Shown: positions 9,680 through 17,367 of the stretch, piece by piece
Numbering within the stretch: position 1 is the stretch's first letter
Layout of the letters: the number at the start of each line of letters is the position of its first letter
Assembly: GCA_910583755.1 (NCBI GenBank)
Contig: CAJTZO010000027.1
Coordinates: 1 to 34,616, forward strand
Direction: 5' to 3'
Source: an uncultured Clostridia bacterium
Lineage (GTDB): Bacteria; Bacillota; Clostridia; Lachnospirales; Anaerotignaceae
DNA length: 34,616 bases
Notes under the pieces: model-generated
Databases searched by the model: none
The model's input: only the letters and a program-made list of their open reading frames with translations
Told to the model about the DNA's origin: nothing
Position numbers and translations under genes: made by a program

Positions 9680-10121
9680 AATAGAAGCCTTATATCAAAA
9701 ATCATTATCTCCTATTTTTCAAGAGCAATTTTATGTAATACACCATAGCGATAATTGTATTAATATTTTACTAGATGGAGAGCAAGAAACTTTTTATTTT
9801 ACTCTTTATGGAAAGGATTGTGTTTATTTATACTGGTGTAATGAATGTTTTATTTTTGATTGCTACCGCAATCTTTTAGTATCTTCTGACACAGCAGGAG
9901 AAATTGTATATGAAGGGAATCTTTCTATGGAAGAACTCCCTAAAATAGTCATGGAACTTATTTTACAATTAAAAGGATGCATTTTTTTAAGTAAGCAAGA
10001 AATCATAAAAGGACAGATTCCTTCTGGTTATGATACTATAAAAGACTATATTATCCAAGCAAAATCTAAAATTCCAAAAAAAACGTATCAACTTTCTAAT
10101 ATCACCATTCAATACCTATAA
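9672..10121 (+). CDS. Hypothetical protein, last gene of the plus-strand operon
   Basis: A 149-residue soluble protein that I do not recognise. The first half is rich in aromatic residues and Cys (FYFTLYGKDCVYLYWCNECFIFDCYRN is one patch), suggesting a beta-rich fold. The C-terminal part (KEIIKGQIPSGYDTIKDYIIQAKSK) looks helical. The ATG at 9672 is preferred: AAAGGA lies 11 bases upstream and it overlaps the acetyltransferase stop, which suggests translational coupling. A TTG at 9651 is the alternative. No terminator is clear downstream; convergent phzF-like transcription ends 66 bases away. Confidence 0.65.
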   Translation: MNEIEALYQKSLSPIFQEQFYVIHHSDNCINILLDGEQETFYFTLYGKDCVYLYWCNECFIFDCYRNLLVSSDTAGEIVYEGNLSMEELPKIVMELILQLKGCIFLSKQEIIKGQIPSGYDTIKDYIIQAKSKIPKKTYQLSNITIQYL

Positions 10122-10187
10122 TTTTTTTATCCTTTTGATAAGTTTGTATTTGTTCTATATGGATATTTCCATTTAAGTTAAGTTTTT

Positions 10188-10964
10188 TCATAAATTAATT
10201 TCCCCAACCATATATAATACTGCCTTACCACTTATTTTTACTCTTTCTCCGGCATTTTCGCAAACCAAAACGCCCCCTCTTTCGGAAAGTTGTCTTGCAA
10301 CAAGATGTTGTTTTCCTAATCTTTCTGCCCAAAATGGCACTAAACTGCTATGGGAAGAACCTGTTACAGGGTCTTCATTGACATTTAATTCTGGTGCAAA
10401 ATAGCGAGAAACAAAATCCTCTTTTTGTCCTTTTGCTGTTACCACAACCCCCAAACCAATGTTTAACTTCTTCATTTTGACAAAATCAGGCTTTAAATTT
10501 TTTACTTGTTCTTCCCTTTCCAGTAAAATAACTAAATCTCTGGAAAGATGCGTTTCCAGTGGTTTTATACCTATGACATCAGTAACTTTTTCGATAGCGT
10601 CTATTTTTTCAGGCATACGAGAAGGAAAATCCATTTCAAATAAATCACCTTTTTTCTCTACTGTTAAAATACCACTTTTGGTAGAAAACTTCATCACTTT
10701 AACACTTTGGTCAACAAAATTTGCAATGACATAAGCGGTTCCTAAGGTAGCATGTCCACATAAATCAATTTCACCACCTGGTGTAAACCATCTTAAGTAA
10801 TACTGATTTTTTTCTTTGTAAACAAAAGCAGTTTCAGATAAATTATTTTCTTTGGCGATGTTCTGCATCAATGTTTCATCTAATGGTTTTTCAAATACAC
10901 AAACACCAGCAGGATTTCCACCGAATACGTTTTCTGCAAAAGCATCTACTACAAAATATTTCAT
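10188..10964 (-). CDS. PhzF family isomerase-like protein
   Basis: A 258-residue member of the PhzF/diaminopimelate-epimerase-like fold. Conserved blocks are GNPAGVCVF (residues 16-24), NNLSETAFV with the likely catalytic Glu44, GEIDLCGHATLGTAYV, and NEDPVTGSSHSSLVPFW. Apart from PhzF of phenazine synthesis, most family members have unknown substrates, and no phenazine genes are present, so the role is open. The start at 10964 is chosen because GGAGA lies 9 bases before it; an ATG at 10979 contains that site. It follows the dCMP deaminase gene by 24 bases and is probably cotranscribed with it. Confidence 0.9.
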   Translation of the reverse strand: MKYFVVDAFAENVFGGNPAGVCVFEKPLDETLMQNIAKENNLSETAFVYKEKNQYYLRWFTPGGEIDLCGHATLGTAYVIANFVDQSVKVMKFSTKSGILTVEKKGDLFEMDFPSRMPEKIDAIEKVTDVIGIKPLETHLSRDLVILLEREEQVKNLKPDFVKMKKLNIGLGVVVTAKGQKEDFVSRYFAPELNVNEDPVTGSSHSSLVPFWAERLGKQHLVARQLSERGGVLVCENAGERVKISGKAVLYMVGEINL

Positions 10965-10988
10965 ATTATCATTCTCCATTTTTTAAAG

Positions 10989-11429
10989 TTATAGTTTTGT
11001 TAATGCAATGTTTGCTTCTTCCAACATTGCTTTTGCCATTTCATCAGGATACTCTCCTTTGTATACTACTCGAACGATTCCTGCATTAATAATCATTTTT
11101 GCACAAATAACACAAGGTTGTACATTTACATAAATTGTTGCGCCTTCTGTGGTATTACCTAATTTTGCAGCTTGTATAATAGCATTTTGTTCTGCATGAA
11201 GTGCTCGGCAAAGTTCATGTCGTTCTCCAGAAGGAATACCCATTTTTTGCCTTTCACAGCCACCTAATTCTGTACAATGTTTTAAATGAGATGGTGCACC
11301 ATTATAACCTGTTGTAATAATACGGTTGTCCTTTACAATCACAGCACCAACCTGTCGACGCAAACAAGTGGAGCGTGTTTTTACTACTTCTACAATCTGC
11401 ATAAAATATTCGTCCCAACTAACACGCAT
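10989..11429 (-). CDS. dCMP deaminase / ComEB-like cytidine deaminase
   Basis: A 146-residue zinc-dependent deaminase, most likely converting dCMP to dUMP for thymidylate synthesis. The zinc and catalytic motifs are His78-Ala-Glu80 and Pro105-Cys106-x2-Cys109. The GYNGAP motif and the insert HCTELGGCERQKMGIPSGERHELC, with extra Cys/His residues for a second zinc, match the dCMP deaminase (ComEB) group. AAGGGGAG precedes the ATG. A strong terminator lies only about 20 bases upstream of the start codon, leaving no room for a promoter between them, so expression may depend on read-through of that hairpin. Confidence 0.93.
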   Translation of the reverse strand: MRVSWDEYFMQIVEVVKTRSTCLRRQVGAVIVKDNRIITTGYNGAPSHLKHCTELGGCERQKMGIPSGERHELCRALHAEQNAIIQAAKLGNTTEGATIYVNVQPCVICAKMIINAGIVRVVYKGEYPDEMAKAMLEEANIALTKL

Positions 11430-11449
11430 GTTTTTTCTCCCCTTTTTTA

Positions 11450-11501
11450 CAAAAAACTTGTGTTTGAAATAAAAAAATCTTTATCTATTTCAAACACAAG
11501 T
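11450..11501 (-). terminator. Strong terminator or attenuator just upstream of the dCMP deaminase gene
   Basis: Perfect 16-bp inverted repeat: ACTTGTGTTTGAAATA at 11456-11471 pairs with 11486-11501, with a 14-base loop. On the minus strand the stem is followed at once by TTTTTT. It ends CoA-transferase transcription, but it is so close to the dCMP deaminase ribosome binding site that it must also control that gene. An extended -10 (TGGTATAAT, minus strand, 11596-11604) upstream would give an attenuated leader of about 165 bases. Confidence 0.85.
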
Positions 11502-11596
11502 AGCTTTTTTAGATTACTTTCTGTTGTGATTCTTTTTTCATTTTTATTCTGTTGTTTTTTACGAAACTTTCTTTCAAAAAGTGTCAAGAAAGCTTA

Positions 11597-12907
11597 TTAT
11601 ACCATTAAATTCATTTTCTTTGCTTCAAAAGTTAATTCTTCTCTAAATTGTGGAGCAGCTAAAGAAATTAATAATTTTGCTCTTTCTCCTGCTGTCATAC
11701 CTTTTAATCTTGCAACCCCATTTTCTGTTACAATATAATCCACATCATTTTTGCCTGTTGTCACAATAGAGCCAGGTGTTAAAGTTGGTTTGATTTTTGA
11801 AATAGTACCATTTTTTGCAGTAGACTGCATTGCAATAAAGCCTTTTCCACCCTTTGATAAATTTGCGCCTCTTACATAATCCAACTGTCCGCCACTACCA
11901 CTATAATGTTTTGTACCAATACTTTCTGCACAAACTTGTCCAAATAAGTCAATTTCCACTGCTGCATTAACAGAAATAAAGTTGTCATGTTGTCCAATAA
12001 TATAAGGATTGTTGGTATAATCTACTGGGTGCATTTCAAAAGATGGGTTATCATCTACATAATCATACATTTTTTGGGTACCCCAAGCCAAAGTAGCAAT
12101 TGTTTTTCCTTTGTTAATTGGTTTTTTCTTATTGGTAACTGCACCACATTCTAACAAATCTACCATACTATCTGTAAACATTTCTGTATGGATACCTAAA
12201 TCCTGCTTGTCTTTTAATAAAATACCAACTGCATTAGGGATACCACCGATTCCTAACTGCAAAGTTGCACCATCAGGTACCAAATCTGCAATCATACGAC
12301 CAATTTTTTTATCATTTTCAGATAATGGTGGATTTTGCAATTCAGATAAAGGTCTGGAAGATTCACATAATGCTGTTACTTCTGAAATATGAATTAAATT
12401 ATTACCAAACGTTCTAGGCATTTTTTCATTTACTTCTAAAAGGATAATACTAGCTCTTTCTGGCATAGCAGGAACTTCTGCACCAGACATACCAAAAGAA
12501 AAATAACCATGTTTATCCATAGGAGAAACTTCTGCATAAAATACATCCAAACGAGGCATTACTTCACGCCAATACAAAGGCATTGTGCTGTAATGGTTTG
12601 GGATATAGTCGTATAAACCTTCTTGAATTCCTTTTCTTCCCGGACCACTCGTAAACCAAGAAACATAATCATATTTTCCTTTTAAATCTGGGTCTAAAAA
12701 AGCAGAACCAGGTTTTACAGATAAAATTGCATGATGATATACATTTTCTATTTCACCTTTTTTTGCTCTTTCGCCAACAGCAGCAATAATGGAAGATGGT
12801 TCTCCCAATGCGGTAGGGCAAGCACAGATAAAACCAGATTTTACATGTTCTGCTACACCTTCTGCTGTTGTTAATTTTTGTTGGTACATTTCTTGAAAAC
12901 GATTCAT
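11597..12907 (-). CDS. Acetyl-CoA hydrolase/transferase family CoA-transferase (butyryl-CoA:acetate or 4-hydroxybutyrate type)
   Basis: A 436-residue class I CoA-transferase. Matching blocks are FTSGPGRKGI (residues 85-94), AEVSPMDKHGYFSFG (125-139), LQLGIGGIPNAVG (217-229), LGIHTEMFTDSMVDL with the likely catalytic Glu242, and GTKHYSGSGGQLDYVRGA. Family members move CoA between acetate and butyrate, propionate or 4-hydroxybutyrate; the sequence alone does not decide the acid. In a fermentative clostridium it would conserve thioester energy during butyrate or propionate formation. AAGGAGG precedes the ATG. It is followed by a strong terminator and probably forms its own transcript. No clear promoter was found upstream. 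Confidence 0.9.
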   Translation of the reverse strand: MNRFQEMYQQKLTTAEGVAEHVKSGFICACPTALGEPSSIIAAVGERAKKGEIENVYHHAILSVKPGSAFLDPDLKGKYDYVSWFTSGPGRKGIQEGLYDYIPNHYSTMPLYWREVMPRLDVFYAEVSPMDKHGYFSFGMSGAEVPAMPERASIILLEVNEKMPRTFGNNLIHISEVTALCESSRPLSELQNPPLSENDKKIGRMIADLVPDGATLQLGIGGIPNAVGILLKDKQDLGIHTEMFTDSMVDLLECGAVTNKKKPINKGKTIATLAWGTQKMYDYVDDNPSFEMHPVDYTNNPYIIGQHDNFISVNAAVEIDLFGQVCAESIGTKHYSGSGGQLDYVRGANLSKGGKGFIAMQSTAKNGTISKIKPTLTPGSIVTTGKNDVDYIVTENGVARLKGMTAGERAKLLISLAAPQFREELTFEAKKMNLMV

Positions 12908-13166
12908 TTTTTGTTGCCTCCTTTAAAATAATTTACAGTTTTTTGAAATGAAATTCTTGTATCTTTGAAACAAAAATACACGAACTTTGACTTGTAAAAT
13001 TGGGGAAAATTTTACAATTTTATTTTATCAAAAATTCCTAAAAAATTCTAGTTTTTTTTCACTCATTTTTTTATTCCCAATTCCTTTTTATATTCCTTGT
13101 GCATATAGTAAGAGGAATATTATGATTAGAAACCTCTCCCCTTTTTCTCAAATATACAAAAACGAA

Positions 13167-13820
13167 TTAGGAATTTTTTAAAGCAAGAATTTCTTTGAAT
13201 GCTTCTTTTGTATCACGTTCTGGATTTAATGCAGCAATATCTTGTGTTGTGATAGTTTCACCATCATATATTTTTTTTACTACTTTAAGGTCAAAATTTT
13301 TTTTATAATAATAGTTTGCCCAATCTATCCATTCTTCTGCACTTGTGTAAATATAGCTAAGCAAAAAATCCTTTCCACCATCTCTTTCTTCGTAATCTGT
13401 ATTTTTTTCTAAGTTTGCATTTTGCTTCCAACAATTTTCTTTTGCATCATACCACATACAAAAAGTCATTTCATACAATTTTTCTTTATCATCCTTATAA
13501 TTTTCAAAAAATTGCTTTGGTATATCTTGATATGTTTTTTGAAAAAAAGTTTCATCCCACTTATCAGCAGCAAACTGATTCCATTCATTTTCATGGTCAA
13601 ATCCTTTGATAAATACTCCAATTGCCTCAAACCAAATATCTACGATATTACCAGAAACATCGTCAATAAAATATGCTTTTCTGGAAGGGTGTTTTTTTAC
13701 CAAACGTAGCCAAGCAGCTTCTGGTGGAAGCATAATAATCTCTAGTATCGCCATAGTCTGTAAGGAGTAATAAAGTTCTTCTGGAGATAAATAAGCAGGT
13801 TTTATCGGAACAATATTCAT
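13167..13820 (-). CDS. Hypothetical protein, third gene of the 15194-13167 operon
   Basis: A 217-residue soluble acidic protein that I do not recognise. It is rich in Trp, Tyr and acidic residues (for example YFIDDVSGNIVDIWFEAIGV near residue 50, and SAEEWIDWANYYYKKNFDL near 165). It has no membrane segment or known catalytic motif. The composition recalls small immunity-type or SMI1-like proteins, but this is only an impression. AAAAGGAG precedes the ATG. It starts 14 bases after the radical-SAM gene and is the last gene of that operon. The 259 bases between it and the CoA-transferase gene hold no supported feature. Confidence 0.65.
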   Translation of the reverse strand: MNIVPIKPAYLSPEELYYSLQTMAILEIIMLPPEAAWLRLVKKHPSRKAYFIDDVSGNIVDIWFEAIGVFIKGFDHENEWNQFAADKWDETFFQKTYQDIPKQFFENYKDDKEKLYEMTFCMWYDAKENCWKQNANLEKNTDYEERDGGKDFLLSYIYTSAEEWIDWANYYYKKNFDLKVVKKIYDGETITTQDIAALNPERDTKEAFKEILALKNS

Positions 13821-13834
13821 AAAAAACTCCTTTT

Positions 13835-14773
13835 TTAAAAAAATTCTTTTACACCTTTTCCACCTAAATAATGAAATTTTTTACCTTGCCATCTATTTTC
13901 TAGTTTCATTTCCTGTTCAATTTCATCTCTAATTTTCCACCAGCTTTGTCCCCAATTTGCAAAAAGGGTATCTTCTTCTGGCGCTCTGCCTAATAGTCGT
14001 TGTATCCAAATTTCTGGAGAAAGATATTCTAAAAATAACTTCACTCTTTCCTTGTATTCTTCTACAGAACAAATTTGAAATAAATGATTGTCATATTCTT
14101 CTGCCATTTTCGTACCTTTTTCAATATATAAGCTATGCAATTTTACAAAATCATTTTTCATTACAGATACTAATTTTGCACTTTCTATGACATCTGTCTG
14201 ATTATCATAAGGTAAATTTAATATAACATGTGTGCATAGATGAAAGGGATATTGTTTAATTAATAAAGCTGCTTCAATATATTCTGCTAAAGTATGTCCT
14301 CTGTTTATTTTTAAAAGGCTGTGATAATTTGCCGTTTGCAGTCCCAGTTCTATAGTAATTTCCACATGATATTTTTGGGAAATCTTTTGTAAAACTTCCA
14401 GATATTCTTTTCGAATACAATCTGGTCTAGTAGAAACTGCAATTTCTACAATATTATCCTGTATTGCTTGTTCCATATCAGTTTGAAATTGTTGTAATGG
14501 CAAATAAGTATTAGTAAAGCTTTGAAAATAGGCAATAAATTTTTGTGCTTTATATCGCTTTGCAATATAGGACATATTATGTTTCAGTTGCTCCTCCACA
14601 GAAAAAGCGTCGGATTTTTGTTCCAATCCGGCGCCCTTTTCTCCGCAATAAGTACAACCACAGCTGTTATTCCTGCGGTTTGGACAGGAAACAGGCAAAT
14701 GCACAGGCAATTTATAAACTTTTTGTCCATAATGCTCTTTTAAATAAACAGCATATCGGTTATAGCAATCCAT
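13835..14773 (-). CDS. Radical SAM protein, TIGR01212/YhcC family
   Basis: A 312-residue radical S-adenosylmethionine protein. The N-terminal cluster CPNRRNNSCGCTYC (Cys30, Cys40, Cys43, with an extra Cys38) binds the [4Fe-4S] cluster that cleaves SAM. QSFTNTYLP, STRPDCI, ELGLQTAN and HVILNLPYD are hallmark blocks of the YhcC/Elp3-like family, whose substrate is not established. The start codon lies 4 bases after the stop of the P-loop gene, with AAAAGG abutting it, so translation is probably coupled. The C-terminus RWQGKKFHYLGGKGVKEFF is intact. Confidence 0.92.
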   Translation of the reverse strand: MDCYNRYAVYLKEHYGQKVYKLPVHLPVSCPNRRNNSCGCTYCGEKGAGLEQKSDAFSVEEQLKHNMSYIAKRYKAQKFIAYFQSFTNTYLPLQQFQTDMEQAIQDNIVEIAVSTRPDCIRKEYLEVLQKISQKYHVEITIELGLQTANYHSLLKINRGHTLAEYIEAALLIKQYPFHLCTHVILNLPYDNQTDVIESAKLVSVMKNDFVKLHSLYIEKGTKMAEEYDNHLFQICSVEEYKERVKLFLEYLSPEIWIQRLLGRAPEEDTLFANWGQSWWKIRDEIEQEMKLENRWQGKKFHYLGGKGVKEFF

Positions 14774-14777
14774 CCTT

Positions 14778-15194
14778 TTAAGAAATCAGATAGCTTTTTA
14801 AAGCCTCTGGCAATTTTTCTTTATCACGGCTAATGGTCATAATAAAGTCAACATTTGCTTTTTGGGACAATTTTTCCAGCTCATTGATAAAAGCAAATAA
14901 GTCATCATCTGTCATATATTTTACGATATTGTTTAAACCATCAATATAAATTTTTTCAATATCTCCATCTTGGGACAAAATACCACAAATAAATCCAAAG
15001 AAAATTCTCTGGTCTTCAATGACAAAACCTGTGGTATCTACAAAACGGATATTATAGTGTAAATCATACATATGTCTATTATCATCATCAATAAAAACGA
15101 TATGACCGTCGGATAATTTCCCTGCTTCATTTGACATATCAATCAAACGTTTTGTTTTGCCTTCACCTTTTTCGCCTACAAGAATCTGTATCAT
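14778..15194 (-). CDS. Small P-loop ATP-binding protein
   Basis: A 138-residue protein with an N-terminal Walker A motif GEKGEGKT (residues 7-14) followed by KRLIDMSNEA. A likely Walker B strand is IEKIYIDGLNN near residue 80. Such short P-loop proteins are common in Clostridia and are often loosely labelled PilT-like, though no pilus gene is nearby. It lacks the length and motifs of a real secretion ATPase. GGGGGAG precedes the ATG. It heads an operon with a radical-SAM gene and an unknown gene, spaced 4 and 14 bases apart, so its role may be linked to theirs. Confidence 0.75.
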   Translation of the reverse strand: MIQILVGEKGEGKTKRLIDMSNEAGKLSDGHIVFIDDDNRHMYDLHYNIRFVDTTGFVIEDQRIFFGFICGILSQDGDIEKIYIDGLNNIVKYMTDDDLFAFINELEKLSQKANVDFIMTISRDKEKLPEALKSYLIS

Positions 15195-15263
15195 TGTAAT
15201 CTCCCCCTTTAACGTGGTTTCCTTTTATTTTAATCAGTATTATTTTCATTTATAGGGTTAAAT

Positions 15264-15316
15264 ATTCTCTAAAAAAAAGAAAAGTCCTTCTTTTTTTGTA
15301 ATTTTTTTTAGAGAAT
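15264..15316. repeat. AT-rich 15-bp inverted repeat
   Basis: ATTCTCTAAAAAAAA (15264-15278) is perfectly repeated in inverse at 15302-15316. An alternative inner hairpin (AAAAAAAGAA with TTCTTTTTTT around AAGTCC) is possible. It lies in the 262-base gap between the GNAT gene end and the P-loop operon start. It could be a weak terminator or an operator; no other feature is visible in this gap. Confidence 0.5.
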
Positions 15317-15456
15317 GCCATGTTTTATACAATATTAATAAAATTATAGCTAAAAGATTATGCAATATTTCCTTTTCCATAAAAATCTATAAAGATTCCA
15401 GTATGGTATAAAAAAGAGAGGAAAAGCCTTTTATTGATTCAGTTCCTAGTTTTCTA

Positions 15457-16092
15457 TCACTCCACAAAAGACTGACTATAAATATAAAATTCTTCTTGGC
15501 TATATTGATATTTTTTATCCATTTTTTCAAATCTCTCGTCAAACTTTTGTGCTTCTTTTTCATCAATCTGCATCACTGGACTATCATAATAAACCCATTT
15601 TTTTCCTTGTAAGGTATTTTCTTTTAATTCTTTTACAAGCATTGCTGCTGGATACTTCCCATTTTCTACACAAACATGATATTTTTTACAACTTTTGAAC
15701 CCAAGACTTGCATAATTACTTGGGCTTCCAAATATTACAATTACATCATACCCCATTTCTGTCACTTTTTTAAAAGAATACTCTATAAGCTTTTTACCAT
15801 AGCTCATTCTTTGATATTCTGGCAAAATGCAAACGGGACCAAAGGTTACTATCTGTTTTTCTTTTCCTGCTTTATCTACTAATTTCGCCTTTGTATACAT
15901 AATATTTCCAATGATTTGTTTTTCTTTTTCCATAACAAAATCCAGTTCTGGAATAAAATCTTTATGGCTTCTCATGATGTGTACTAAATAATGCTCTATA
16001 CAACCAGGAACATATAAATTATAAAAAGCTTTTCTTGTTATTTCTTCCACTCTAGTATAATCGGCTTCCGTTTCATTTCTAATAGAAATCAT
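15457..16092 (-). CDS. GNAT N-acetyltransferase, YhbS-like
   Basis: A 211-residue Gcn5-related acetyltransferase. The N-terminus ISIRNETEADYTRVEEITRKAF, the strand GNIMYTKAKLVD, and FGPVCILPEYQRMSYGKKLIEYSF with the acetyl-CoA loop (QRMSYGKKL) are typical of the YhbS-type group. It is followed by IFGSPSNYASLGF. The substrate is unknown. The C-terminal 50 residues form a lineage-specific tail. GAAGGAA precedes the ATG. It is a single gene whose upstream side is occupied by repeat copy B. The left direct repeat of that insertion ends only about 23 bases from the start codon, so the insertion may have separated the gene from an original promoter. Confidence 0.88.
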   Translation of the reverse strand: MISIRNETEADYTRVEEITRKAFYNLYVPGCIEHYLVHIMRSHKDFIPELDFVMEKEKQIIGNIMYTKAKLVDKAGKEKQIVTFGPVCILPEYQRMSYGKKLIEYSFKKVTEMGYDVIVIFGSPSNYASLGFKSCKKYHVCVENGKYPAAMLVKELKENTLQGKKWVYYDSPVMQIDEKEAQKFDERFEKMDKKYQYSQEEFYIYSQSFVE

Positions 16093-16114
16093 GTCTTTCC
16101 TTCTCTCTATGATC

Positions 16115-16313
16115 TATTTTAAATTATTTAGTCTGTCAAAAAAGTCTTTTTTTGTGGGTTTCACCCACACCCACCAACTTTCTTAAAAAAAGTTAGACAA
16201 AAAACTTTCATGGAAAAACTAGCGTTTTTCCTTATCAAATCAATCTCTTTAGCAAAACATTAGTTTCACATTAAGCTTCCTTAACAAGCTGTATCATTTA
16301 TTTTAAATTATTT
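16115..16313 (-). mobile_element. Modular palindrome element, copy B, with 15-bp flanking direct repeats
   Basis: The element body spans 16130-16298, inverted relative to copy D. It starts AGTCTGTCAA (16130-16139) and carries GTGGGT/ACCCAC (16153-16165), the AACTTT/AAAGTT stem, GGAAAAACTAGCGTTTTTCC (16212-16231) and a decayed copy of the next palindrome (16252-16269). It closes with TTAACAAGCT. TATTTTAAATTATTT is present exactly on both sides (16115-16129 and 16299-16313), which is best read as a target duplication. The right-hand repeat includes the stop codon of the 46-residue gene. No coding capacity. Confidence 0.8.
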
Positions 16314-16448
16314 TTCTGCCTCAGCAATCCATTTTTTTATTTGTTCAATTATCTTTTTGTTTTTTCGCTTCACAATTTGATGCTTATAATATTGTTGTCC
16401 TATTGCTATACCAACAGCAATACCAAATAAAAAAAATGCTCCTTCCAT
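16308..16448 (-). CDS. 46-residue membrane microprotein
   Basis: A short gene: ATG preceded by AAAGGGAG at good spacing, 46 codons, stop TAA. The product starts MEGAFFLFGIAVGIAIGQQYY, one hydrophobic segment with a glycine pattern (GIAVGIAIG). A strongly basic helix follows (KHQIVKRKNKKIIEQIKKW), ending AEAEK. This is the build of a small single-pass membrane protein with a cytoplasmic amphipathic tail. It follows the nuclease gene by 60 bases on the same strand and may be cotranscribed. Repeat copy B inserted exactly at its 3' end, leaving the stop codon intact. Function unknown. Confidence 0.6.
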   Translation of the reverse strand: MEGAFFLFGIAVGIAIGQQYYKHQIVKRKNKKIIEQIKKWIAEAEK

Positions 16449-16508
16449 AATAGCTACTCCCTTTTACGCTTATTGTACACACTTGTATCCATGATATTCA
16501 TAGGTACT

Positions 16509-17285
16509 TTATGATGGAATACATCTATCTGCTTCATAGCCTTGTTCCAGTGCTTCTTCTTTACTATCAAAATAAACTCTATTTTTTTCTTGTGGTAAAT
16601 CTTCGCAATCTGTGCTATGTAATTTTTTACTATTTTTGTTTCCAATAAAAATATCATCCTCTTGTTCTGTATCTTTTATATTTTCTCTGCTTAATCCATT
16701 TTCTGCCCAAAGACCTCTATTTTCTTTTTCAGCTTCTGCCTCAAATGTTAAAAACAGCGGATATAAGGTATTATTAGGGGCATATTCATGAACGTTTGCA
16801 TAGCCATCCAATACTACTTTTGCATTATACATTTTTTCTCGAATTTCGGTTTCATCTTTTGTATTTGTTGGTTTTTCCAGCCATACATAGCGCAGTAATC
16901 TATCATATTTATCTTTATCTGAAACATCTTTACTTAAATAAATCGTTTGTCCTTTTTGAAACACTTGTTTTGCATATTCACTTGCCTTTTGTCCATAAAC
17001 TGTATTTCTTTCAGGGTCAGGATGGACACTTTCCGGTGTATCAATTCCTACCATACGAATGGTATATTTTTCTCCCTCTAAATATACCTTTATGGTATCC
17101 CCATCTACAACACTAGCAATTTCTACTGTTTCAATATCTTGTTGTTCTGCATCATCCGCCTCTGTATCTTCAATTTTACTTTCTTCTATTACTATACTTT
17201 CATCTACTGGTATTTCTTCTATTGTAATATCAGCACAAGCGGTTAAAATAGTACAACAAAATAAAGTTAATATTCCTTTTTTCAT
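16509..17285 (-). CDS. Lipoprotein thermonuclease (SNase-like) with C-terminal Cys/His domain
   Basis: A 258-residue secreted nuclease. Residues 1-17 form a lipoprotein signal (MKKGILTLFCCTILTAC, with lipobox LTAC and Cys17). An acidic linker follows. The staphylococcal-nuclease domain runs from about 55 to 195, with calcium and catalytic residues Asp61, Asp63, Arg77, Asp82, Glu85 and Arg129 (DGDTIKV, IRMVGIDTPE, KYDRLLRYVW). The tail (213-258: IGNKNSKKLHSTDCEDLP ... YEADRCIPS) is the Ada-like Cys/His module often attached to such nucleases, with His223, Cys227 and Cys255 as possible metal ligands. GAAAGGAG sets the start at 17285; an upstream in-frame start lacks such a site. The likely role is hydrolysis of external DNA/RNA at the membrane surface. 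Confidence 0.93.
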   Translation of the reverse strand: MKKGILTLFCCTILTACADITIEEIPVDESIVIEESKIEDTEADDAEQQDIETVEIASVVDGDTIKVYLEGEKYTIRMVGIDTPESVHPDPERNTVYGQKASEYAKQVFQKGQTIYLSKDVSDKDKYDRLLRYVWLEKPTNTKDETEIREKMYNAKVVLDGYANVHEYAPNNTLYPLFLTFEAEAEKENRGLWAENGLSRENIKDTEQEDDIFIGNKNSKKLHSTDCEDLPQEKNRVYFDSKEEALEQGYEADRCIPS

Positions 17286-17322
17286 ATGGTTTCTCCTTTC
17301 AAATGCTTTTATCCTATCCAAC

Positions 17323-17355
17323 AAAAAAACGGTACACCATACAGCATACCGTTTT
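17323..17355 (-). terminator. Terminator of the rplJ-rplL transcript
   Basis: AAAACGGTA (17326-17334) pairs with TACCGTTTT (17347-17355), a perfect 9-bp stem with a 12-base loop, 12 bases after the rplL stop. On the minus strand the stem is followed by TTTTTTT. It separates rplJL from everything downstream, so rpoBC cannot normally be reached from the rplJ promoter. Confidence 0.85.
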
Positions 17356-17367
17356 CCATATTTTTTC

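Noticed and set aside
10188..10964. PhzF-like gene considered as evidence of a phenazine pathway
   Set aside because: No other phenazine gene is present, and most family members act on other, unknown substrates.
11456..11501. Inverted repeat considered as a further copy of the mobile element
   Set aside because: It has none of the element's modules or termini, and a T-run follows the stem as in a terminator.
12987..13181. A 64-codon plus-strand frame between the CoA-transferase gene and the 13167-13820 gene
   Set aside because: No ribosome binding site, composition dominated by Phe/Ile/Lys from AT-rich DNA, and it runs into the convergent gene.
16454..16657. A 67-codon minus-strand frame overlapping the end of the nuclease gene
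   Set aside because: It lies in another frame of the certain nuclease gene and has no ribosome binding site.
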